Assembly (NCBI GenBank): GCA_031213475.1
Contig: JARUPZ010000014.1
Coordinates: forward strand, 7,825,491-7,889,490
Source: Nereocystis luetkeana
Lineage: Eukaryota > Sar > Phaeophyceae > Laminariales > Laminariaceae
Length of the DNA stretch: 64,000 nt
Direction: 5' to 3'
Positions 46,847 to 55,045 of this stretch are shown in pieces; the stretch's first letter is position 1, and each line of letters begins with the position of its first letter. Position numbers and translations under genes: made by a program. The notes under the pieces are model-generated. The model saw nothing but the letters and a program-made list of their open reading frames with translations, had not been told where the DNA came from and ran no database searches.

Positions 46847-47410
46847 ATGCAGACCTTAAGGAAAGTTCTCCATGGTAGAATGGCTCTGCGCTGTATCTAT
46901 TTTACACTCCACATGACGACCGTTTCCACGAATGCCCAACTTATTCCCTCGCAGCATGAAGCAACATTGCGTATATACCTGCTGCAAGGGGTCGCCGAAA
47001 GGCCCCATTGTGTACAAACTGGAGGTCTCATTGACCTCATCAAAGGAGAGCCCAGGATTGGCAACGAACAGGAGATAACCTTGTACTCCGAAGACGGCGA
47101 CGACGGCTGCCGGGCAAGGCTGGAAGAAGGGGGCGAGTATCTACTGGACCTCATCTAAACAGATGGTGGTCTCTTGGCCAGTTCGTGCGGCTTGGTCGAA
47201 GAGAGGAGCAACGCCCGGGCCGACGTCAAGGCGGCTGTGCAAGATGGGTGTGAGGTCAACATATATATGCGAGGCAGCTTGCGACGAGTTTCAGGCGAGA
47301 ATAATTTGTTTTTCGAAAATACGCGAGGGCATTATTTGACGATGCATACAAAGCGAATCCAATGTTATCAGGTTATGACGAGACTCTTTTGCTCAACGTC
47401 TCGACGCTGA
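46847..47410 (+). pseudogene. Possible NTR/TIMP-like secreted domain relic
   Basis: From ATG 46847 the frame reads a weakly hydrophobic start, then HCVQTGG, LIDLIKGEP, EITLYSEDGDDGCRARLEEG and GEYLLDL, a TAA at 47156-47158, then in the same frame TDGGLLASSCGLVEERSNA. The series (KG, a short strand, Cys, L-x2-G-x-EYLLDL, Gly-Gly-Leu, Cys) resembles the second half of NTR/TIMP-type domains. There the sequence -CG-x-L-x2-G-x2-YLL- is followed by a strand and a Cys (family pattern from memory). If so, the stop splits the domain. It may be an exon with missing partners or a pseudogene. The frame ends at 47410. Confidence 0.33.
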
Positions 47411-48626
47411 TTCCTCCTGAATGCCCTTCTGCCTCCTTTTTGTTCTCTCAGATGATCGGAGCCATGAGTACTGATATATATGTTCGCTAAAAAACGAGAT
47501 AGCTTGCACCTTGAATATCACAACGAACATGTTGTCCTCTTCCCAAACGTGCTGGGGCATGACTTCTCGTACCACTACCGCACTACTTCGTAAATATCGT
47601 ATGATTCTAGCGGTCGTTTTAGTTTTATTCACGCGCCGTGGTGAGCAAAATTATGAACGTCAATGAACAGCTTCGTGCACTCTATATATGTTGCGCGCCG
47701 CGCAATGTACATGTACCCCCCAATCCGGCAGCCTCTGGAGAAAATAGACAACTGCGACGATAATGCTAGGCAGACAATGATGGACAAAGTCAAGGAGTCC
47801 ATACTGTAATCAGAACGGAGCGCGCTCGTCAGGGTTTCCGACCCACCTTAGTGTCACAGTGCTCACACCGGTCGGTGATATTTAGCGTGGGTGTGCGAGA
47901 CGTCAGCTGCCTCGTGCAAATTTTGGCTTGCCCCGTGTCATTTTAGGTATGAACCACGGTGTGCGTCATCGAGGGTAGGGGGGAGAATCCCGCACGCCTT
48001 TGGCGGTTATGAGAAGGGGAAAACCGCACCGCCATCCCCGGCCGCAGGTTCATATAGAAGTAAGTATGTAACCATTTATATAGATATATTTTACTAGAAT
48101 GTCAGGCACGGGGCGACGCCACCCCCTCCTGTTCAATACAATAAATGGTATGGGAAAATAATTACGGAAGGTGTTTCAAAGCTCGAGATGGTCACCTGGT
48201 ACGCCCCTCTACCGGATACCCGAAATAAATGAAAAAAGGTAAAAACAAGTTGATTGGGGTAAATCCTGAAAAACTCTCTCTTATCAAACCTTATATATAT
48301 ATATATCGTATGCTCTGTGGGGATATATACTCGTATAGCTGCGCCATAGTGGGGACGGGAGAGGTGAGTATGTTTTGTGACCCGGATATTTTGACTAGGG
48401 GGCCCCAAACATATTTCAGCGACGGTGATACATGGGAAGAGAACGAAACAATATTTTGTGTCGTCCTCGTAGACTGGTTCATCCGATTTGCCTTCTCTTA
48501 AATAAATGCCTACTACCCGTGGGGCTCTTCTAGCGTGTCTTTAAGGGGACTCTGGCGCGCTCAGGAATGTGTCGTCAAGCACCCGCGCGTTACGGCAACA
48601 TATATATATATATATATGCGTACGAC
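47411..48626. other. Stretch without a supported gene
   Basis: Only (TA)n patches near 48293-48305 and 48600-48617. No gene or repeat family is recognised. Confidence 0.45.
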
Positions 48627-48630
48627 TTAA

Positions 48631-48719
48631 CCCTTTTAGAACCGCAGTCCCGTTTTGGGGACAAACTACTTGAAAATTGACTGATTTGTCCCTAAAACGG
48701 GACTGCGGTTCTAAAAGGG
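48631..48719. mobile_element. TTAA-flanked hairpin MITE, copy 2
   Basis: 89 bp, from CCCTTTTAGAACCGCAG to its complement. Perfect TTAA lies on both sides (48627-48630 and 48720-48723). Nearly the whole element is one palindrome around CTTGAAAATTGACTG. This is the best-preserved copy. Confidence 0.92.
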
Positions 48720-48813
48720 TTAAGAGTGAGGAATTTGCAGCGATGATCAGCATTTGATGGTTGTAGAATGGTTGACTCGAAAATACACGAGAGCCCTAAT
48801 TTTTGAAGCTCTG

Positions 48814-48902
48814 TACCACTGCGGTCCCGATTTATTTGGGGACGAATCACTCTAGTTCCAAGCGCTTTGTTCTTTCAACGGGACTGCAGTCCTAAACGGA
48901 AT
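48814..48902. mobile_element. TTAA-type MITE, diverged copy
   Basis: ACTGCGGTCCCGATTT at the left and ACGGGACTGCAGTCCTAAA at the right are the family's inverted ends in decayed form. The flanks no longer show TTAA. It lies about 90 bp from copy 2. Confidence 0.6.
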
Positions 48903-49740
48903 AAAATCATGTTTGCACTCTTTGGTGCCTAAACACTTACTACACGTGAACACAGCAGTTGTGGGACAAGACGCATGCTCCACGACGACCCCCAAAGTGG
49001 TACACCATTCGCCTGGAGAACAGCAAAACCGTCTACGAAGTGACGGCCTTTCTTTCATCGGTGATGTATCTATTATTATTGTGCTATGCCCCCTTTTTAA
49101 GCGAATTCTACCTTTTTTAAAACTTCGCGGGCATTTTATGCTACTTGCCCGCAACTTCAAAGACACGAGAAGAAGAACGACCCGCGACTCGTTTTTATCT
49201 GTCTACGCCTGCTGTCTGGCACACTATACGTCCTTACAGACCCTGTCATGAGCATCAGTCGGTTTTGCGGGCCATCATTTCCTGCGAAGAGCTGTAGCTG
49301 TCCGCAAGCGAAGTGCAAATCTTCAGTTTGTTGGGGATCCAGTTTTGTCTTCATCTTGAGCACCCCACATTTCAACCTATTTCCACCGCTGGAGCACCTT
49401 TCAGCCGAAGTGTAGGCCTGTCTTCAGAACCTGTGGGTGGTCAATCAAGGCCCTAGTGAATAAGTCATGCCTTAAAGAATGCCTTAGACGCTGTTTCGTG
49501 CCTCACGTACCTTACTCCCGTAGGGCGACGTACCTGCGCTTGAAAAGGGGCAATAAGGCACGTTTTGTGCACCAAAATAACGCCGTTAGATACGTACTCC
49601 CTGAAAACGGGGTTTGGGGTCACATAGCATAGGTCGCTCTGTCGCTCTGCTCAAAGCCAGGTCAGCGGTCAGCCATCTGCAGAGAGTCTCTAGGGACTTC
49701 TAGCTCTAGGGACTTCCAGCTGACCTAAAAGGAGCAATAT
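48903..49740. other. Stretch without a supported gene
   Basis: A cluster of TGCCTTA/TAAGGCA motifs lies at 49466-49556, resembling one at 50850-51000. No coding sequence. Confidence 0.45.
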
Positions 49741-49956
49741 CCCTTGTTGTTTGATCTGGTCCGCAACCGGTGGCTTTTTCAGCCATCATCGGAGATGATG
49801 AAACGCGTGTTCTCGGTCGTGAACATCGTGCTTGGCGCGCAGGAGACAACTTTCATCTTGAACGATCTGTTCGAGCTGACGGTCATGTGGCGCCACTACA
49901 GCGGGATTCGGCGCGGCACCAGAACGGATGCTCCCGAACCCGAACCCATCGCGTAG
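49741..49956 (+). pseudogene. hAT transposase C-terminal dimerisation fragment
   Basis: The frame reads LVRNRWLFQPSSEMMKRVFS, then LGAQETTFILNDLFELTVMW and RHYSG, and ends in an acidic tail. Pro-Ser-Ser followed by (E/K)RVFS and a later L-x-D/N-x2-E-x2-VM-x-RHY is the standard shape of the hAT C-terminal dimer domain (family knowledge). The rest of the transposase is not found within 2 kb upstream, so this is a stranded last exon or a truncated copy. It differs from the VESFFSRYD end at 7.6 kb, so at least two hAT-like lineages are present. Confidence 0.6.
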
Positions 49957-50456
49957 TAGGTTGCCACTAGTGGGGGGGGCAGTGGAGGGAGAAAAGAGTC
50001 TGTATGTTGTCTGCTGATGCTTGAGACAGTTCGTCCCAGTAAACATTTCGATGTGTCTGTCTCTTTTGCTTCCTCTTCCTTCTCTGTGTCCGGATTTGGG
50101 TTTGGCGTTCGCCCGTGAGCTTGACGTCAGGGGAAATTGGGTAATTGTAAGATAAGTATCATACGAATACGAACGAACTTGGTTTTGTTGGAGTTGGGTG
50201 GAGAGCACGCTTTATAATACGGAGAATACACTACAGGCGAATACCTGACCGTCGACCACAGCACCGCGGTAAGCTGAACGCGTACAGTCCGCTGTTGTTG
50301 TGCTGCTGTTGTACATATCCCTTTCCGCCGGTGTACGCACGCATTCACGCATCCGCACTATGGTTGATGTATGTTAAGCTGTGCTGGGGTATCTTTGAAA
50401 ATGCAAGCTGTGACGTTGGTTGAGATGTTCGTACTGGCACAGTGTTCACATTAACT

Positions 50457-50701
50457 CGTTTCACTATTTCATAGATTGCGTATGTCGTGCCTGTCGTATC
50501 TAGTATGATGACATGGCTTTGCATTGCCCACTGCAGTTCACACTGCACACGTGGCAACGTCGTATCTCTGTGGCGTAGCTTTGTGACCACAGAACTTGTA
50601 TCTCTTCTAGGATTGAAGAATCGGCACGGACACTGGTTGTGCTGGATGTCGACGGGTAGAAAGAACGGTTTAATGTGAAGAACACACACACACACACACA
50701 C
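50457..50701 (+). mobile_element. Repeat family R2, copy with (CA)n tail
   Basis: About 245 bp beginning CGTTTCACTATTTCATAG and ending TTTAATGTGAAGAA followed by (CA)n. It is almost identical, in inverted orientation, to 51476-51712. The constant 3' end with a simple-repeat tail and variable 5' ends in other copies resemble a SINE or LINE 3' end. A conserved frame of about 63 codons (CTRGNVVSLWRSFV) is shared by the copies, but that follows from their similarity. Confidence 0.8.
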
Positions 50702-51475
50702 TACTGCTACTCAGACAAGCGCATTTTATCCTACTGTGCTGCTGTATTTGCAGTCCAATCGTGCCCGACTCTTGTTGTATGTGAAGCATATACCGTAACT
50801 AACCTATGTGTCCACTCCTCTACGTATCAAGCGCGCTCTAGGGTGAAATAGGGCTGCAAGGCACTTCTAAGACATTTTTGAAGGCCTTTGCCTGGGCCAC
50901 ATAAGGCATTTAAGGCATGAAATGGGACTCAAGGCAAATGCCTTACAGCGTGCCTTACCCGGGGTTTTTTTGCCTACGGCGCACTTTAGGGCGTATGCCT
51001 TAACCCTTTTAGAACTGAAGTCTCATTTTGGGGACAATCCACTCAAATTTCAAGTAGTTTGCCCCCAAATTGGGACTGCGGTTCTAACCCGATTTCACCG
51101 TCCCTTACTCGCTACGGCTTAGGTCAATCTCAACCTCAAAACAAATCACCGTCGCTCTCCGGTGAGCTCGAACCAGACGAAATTCTTAATGAAGCGTGTT
51201 AACATAGCAGTGTGTTTTTTCTGTTTGTCATAAAACCTCTAAATATTTTGTGCGACCGGACCCGGCGACCAGGGGACGCCTGGGCGCCGGCGTCCCTTAA
51301 AGTCGGGGGGCACCCAAGTCTAACTTATAATTATTTATGTTACTATTACTAGGTATATCTCCGGAGAGGTCGGCAGGCCACTATGTCGTACGTCGTACAC
51401 ACGTGTCTCCGACCTTCCATCCAGTTGAATTTTCATCCTATCTGCAGGGATTTTTAAAAACAAATCTACTTGCTA
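50702..51475. other. Spacer between the inverted R2 copies
   Basis: Contains TAAGGCA/TGCCTTA motifs at about 50850-51000, then a TTAA MITE copy. No coding sequence. Confidence 0.5.
51004..51087. mobile_element. TTAA-flanked MITE, copy 3 (right end damaged)
   Basis: TTAA at 51000-51003, then CCCTTTTAGAACTGAAGTC, and the inverted half to GACTGCGGTTCTAA, after which the terminal AAGGG and TTAA are missing. Confidence 0.75.
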
Positions 51476-51712
51476 GTGTGTGTGTGTTCTTCACATTAAA
51501 CCGTTCTTTCTACCCGTCGACATCCAGCACAACCAGTGTCCGTGCCGATTCTTCAATCCTAGAAGAAATACAAGTTCTGTGGTCACAAAGCTACGCCACA
51601 GAGATACTACGTTGCCACGTGTGCAGTGTGAACTGCAGTGGGCAATGCAAAGCCATGTCATCAAACTAGATACGACAGGCACGACATACGCAATCTATGA
51701 AATAGTGAAACG
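51476..51712 (-). mobile_element. Repeat family R2, inverted partner copy
   Basis: Reverse orientation to the copy at 50457, with only a few differences (about 98% by eye). The pair encloses 775 bp. It could be two independent insertions or the arms of a 1.26-kb foldback element. No target duplication was recognised. Confidence 0.8.
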
Positions 51713-52515
51713 AAAAGAAACAACCAGAGAGAAAACAAAAACAAGGTAGACAAATCGAAAAAGAAAAAGAAGAAAAATGAAAGCAAAATCTAAGGGAAAC
51801 AATCTGTCGTGCCCCCCCCCCCGCAGGCGAGGTGGCCAACACTTGAAAAAGAACGAGCTGGAAAAAAGAAGAAATAACAAAAAACACCACTGCTTGTGAA
51901 CAGAGTAAGACAAAGAACCAAGGAGAAAGTAACAAGGAAAAATAACAAAGGGGAAATAACAGGCAGACCAAAGCCCAAAGCACCTTCCAGGTGGCGGCAG
52001 CAGCTTGTGGTACGAGTAGTATAGCCAGGTTCTCCCTGCTAATCCGCCCGGTACCTTGCTACCCAGACTGCCGTCTCCGCCCTGCGTTCGTCAACTATTC
52101 CCAGCCCCTTGGCGTCAGACAATACGAGCCGAGCAGAGCACGTTCGTCTTCCAACCACGCTCCTTGAGTACGGCTTATCAATCAGAAAAAGAAGAGGAAG
52201 AGAAAAAATGAAATGAAAATCACGGAGAGTCAGCGCAAGAAAGAAAAAAAAACAAAACTAAAAGAGAAGACAACCATCATTACTGGACTCTCTCGTTTTC
52301 AGTGCTTTCGTGTTCGCGGGTTTCGTCTACGCCGCCCTAAGGTTGTTTCATACATCGTACCAGGTACGTACGTGTCCACCATTATTAGTTGACTATATTG
52401 AGAGCTGAGAGTACACATATCTCCGATGACCGTGTGCCTCGAGAGTCCTGATGATAATATTGATGATGCTGTTCTCGCATCATTATCACTTTCTTGAGTC
52501 CCTGCGGAGTGATCA
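51713..52515. other. A-rich stretch, possibly another LINE 3' UTR
   Basis: From 51715 to about 51990 the + strand is strongly A/G-rich, like the 3' UTRs of the LINE copies, and ends at CTTCCAGGTGGCGGCAGC. The similarity is one of composition only. No gene is visible. Confidence 0.35.
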
Positions 52516-52670
52516 CATGTGTGTGTGTTCTTCACAATAAACCCTTCTTTCTACCCGTCGACATCCAGCACAACCAGTGTCCGTGCCGATTCTTCAATCC
52601 TATTAATAGAAAAGATAGAAGTTATGTGGTCACAAAACTACGCCACAAAGATGCTACGTAACAGGTTGTG
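52516..52670 (-). mobile_element. Repeat family R2, truncated copy
   Basis: Same orientation as 51476. It shares GTGTGTTCTTCACAATAAAC, CCGTCGACATCCAGCACAAC and the TACGCCACA block, then loses similarity. A small insertion near 52600 sets it apart. Confidence 0.75.
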
Positions 52671-52719
52671 ACTAAAAATGCATCTCGATGTGATAAACTA
52701 ACAATAAGCAATGGTTCGC

Positions 52720-53690
52720 ACTGCGGTTGTTGTTGTTGTTGTTGTTCTCACATTAACTCACAATTCAATGCAGTCCGTGGTCGCAGGACAGGCTCCAATA
52801 ACTCTGGAGTGGAAGAAATACCTCAAGTAAAAACAGAGGCAAAAAAAAACAAAAAACAAGCATACGCACTCCACCACTGCGGACACCAGGGAAGCAAAAA
52901 GGAGACTATTAATAGCAGACAAAAACCTAGAAAACGATGAAGCTAAGCAAAACAAAAACAAAAACAAAACTAAAACAGACGCAGATAGCAAAACGCAAAA
53001 CAAAAGGCAAAACGGACCATACTAACAAAGACACAAAGAGGTACAAACGGGAATGAAAGAAAAATGAAAGGGACAAAAAAGCGATAATCACGGGCGGGGG
53101 GGAAATAAAATACCAAAGGCAGGCACTGGAGCATACAGACACGCAAAGTTGCCCAGATGGCACCATGCTAGTTACTTGGGTCCCAAAGAAAGGAGTGCAT
53201 CATGACGATGATGGCCATAACCAGGCTTCAGTCTGTTGGGCAGACCGCCTCCCTTCCCCCCCCCCGCCATTCCTCCTCGTCCCCCTTTCGCCCCCCCCCT
53301 CTTCCCTGCCATTCTGCACACTCGCGTTGGCGTCAACGGCTGTGGTCGTGGTTGCAGCTATTCTATGCCGTTCTGCCGATGCCTCCTTCTCATCTGTATG
53401 CCATTTCCTCATGAAGGCCTCCGCCCCTTCCTCGACCCGTCGGAACCATCTGCCGGCTTTCTGTGCTGCCTCGCGCCACCCTTCGAGCTTGATGCCGAAC
53501 TCCTTGAGGTCCTCCTCAAGGTACCTCATCCAGTCCCACTCCTGTCCTCCGGAGTAACCCTTACCCCCAACCATCTCCCCAAACATCACCCTCTTCGGCA
53601 GACGCTCCTCTCCCATTCGTGTCACAAAGCCCGCAAACAAGAGCCTACGTCTGCGTACCGTCGTCTCAACGCTTTCAAATGTTGTCCTGC
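52720..53690 (-). mobile_element. LINE copy 2, 5'-truncated, with (CAA)n tail
   Basis: Matches the LINE at 41480-45225 over its (CAA)n tail, 3' UTR and the last 90 or so codons (RMGEERLPKRVMFGEMVGG, EWDWMRYLEEDLKEFGIK). Similarity stops at about 53690 (GTCTCAACG). Relative to copy 1 it lacks the segment matching about 41640-41995 and the MITE. Its C-terminal frame is open over 146 codons. Confidence 0.9.
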
Positions 53691-54119
53691 GGTATCAGGA
53701 CGTGGGGAAAACGATACTACCGACCTGTGATAGATGCCATCCGGCATCCCTGCCGCGGAACGAGACCAGGAACGTATTGCCGGCCTTATACTGACACCCG
53801 AATGAAAATCATAACAAAAAAAGAGAGTGCAACAAAAAATGAAACATAAAATGAAACATTTTTTTGTTTTTTTGCTTATCCCATTTTTTACCTTCGCACA
53901 TCGTCTTCTCTTTCTCCTTCCAACTCGTAACTCAGACCCGGGGTCACATAGCAGGCTCTTCTACCCCCTTCCCGCTACGATACGTACCTTCATTTGTATC
54001 GCGAGAAGATTTCAGCCTTTTCTTCCCTCGTCGACTCGCATCGAATTGTGCCTACCTACGCTGCAAGGCGCTCTCAAGAATTGATTTTTATTTTTATATA
54101 TTTTCAAATAAAGTCAAAT
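53691..54119. other. Non-coding stretch
   Basis: AT-rich towards 54110, which would be the 3' tail side of the tRNA-like sequence that follows on the - strand. No gene. Confidence 0.45.
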
Positions 54120-54200
54120 GTCCGACCCACGTGGGGCTCGAACCCCGGACTCAAACACAAGTACAATTTGAGGTTAAGCACTTGAACCACCGGGGCGACC
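54120..54200 (-). ncRNA. tRNA-like sequence (tRNA pseudogene or SINE head)
   Basis: On the - strand an A box (TGGTTCAAGTG, 54189-54179) and a B box (GGTTCGAGCCC, 54144-54134) stand at tRNA-like spacing. CTCAAA and TTTGAG between them form a 6-bp stem, but the loop has 11 bases rather than 7. The acceptor stem does not pair well. A long A/T-rich tail follows in the 3' direction. I judge it a tRNA-derived SINE head or a decayed tRNA rather than a working tRNA, so no amino acid is assigned. Confidence 0.55.
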
Positions 54201-54617
54201 GGCCCACAAAGTTAAGAAAAACCGAAATATGGAAATATTTCAAATAATACTGTTGGATATCGAAACCAGAGAGGTTTCGGCACGATAAGGCCGAAAAAGC
54301 TTCGATAACGATAACGATAACTAACTATCGTTACCGTACCGAAACACCCAAAACGTCGATAACGATAACGATAATGGAAGGCAAAAACCGCCGCACAAAG
54401 CCTGCAAAACAAACCCGCCCACTTCACTTGTTGTTGTCGCGTGGTCTACACGAGACCCTGGATGATTAGCGTGTCAAGCCTCACAACGTCTCTACCACGA
54501 GTCGATTGTCTGCATAATATTCTGTGCAAGTACGAGGTTCATTTTTCAGATCGAAACTCGCAATATGGAGCGCAGACAAATAAACAGGATTGATTCTCGT
54601 ACATACTTGTTTTACGT
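54201..54617. other. Non-coding stretch with GATAAC repeats
   Basis: CGATAACGATAACGATAA-type short repeats lie near 54302-54375 with the inverted form TATCGTTACCGT between them. No gene. Confidence 0.5.
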
Positions 54618-55045
54618 AGGTAGGTATGGAAATTGCGTTATGGTAATATCTCTTTATGGGTGGTGAAGTGGGCAATGAAAGTTATATATATGTATATATA
54701 ATATATATATATATATATGTATATCTATAATATATATATATATACATATCGGCCGTCTCGTAGGGTCTTCGGCCAAGTCTACGCTAGTAGTTTTCGCCCT
54801 GATCGGGATAGACGATTCGAATGCGAATTTCGTCTTCAACAGTTAGTTGGTAGTTTTGAGTTTTCGTTGATATCTTGTCGAGATCTCGTCGAATAACAAA
54901 AACGTCATTTTTGGTATACTCTCGTTGGGCACATACATTACATGCAGTATTGTGTGAGAGTTAGTGCCTCCAAATTTCAAGCCCTAATACGCAGTGAGTG
55001 CCTCACGAGATACGGCTTTCGGATGGTTTACCCATTTATTTTTCG
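54618..55045. repeat. Dispersed repeat family R1, copy 3, split by (TA)n
   Basis: Blocks GTGGGCAATGAAAG, CGCCCTGATCGGGAT and GTGCCTCCAAATTTCAAG match 18640-18945 in order. CACGAGATACGGCTT matches 19435. A palindromic (TA)n tract lies at about 54684-54746 between the first two blocks. Confidence 0.6.
54684..54746. repeat. (TA)n tract with ATGTATA breaks
   Basis: About 60 bp of alternating TA with a few G or C interruptions. It could extrude as a cruciform. Confidence 0.85.

Noticed and set aside
50457-51682. Conserved ORF of about 63 codons in R2 copies
   Set aside because: Conservation follows from near-identity of the repeats; the frame is present on either orientation only because the copies are similar, and no start context or domain is seen.
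51666-53166. More Phe/Leu-rich - strand frames
   Set aside because: Same cause: A-rich + strand sequence of LINE-like 3' UTRs.
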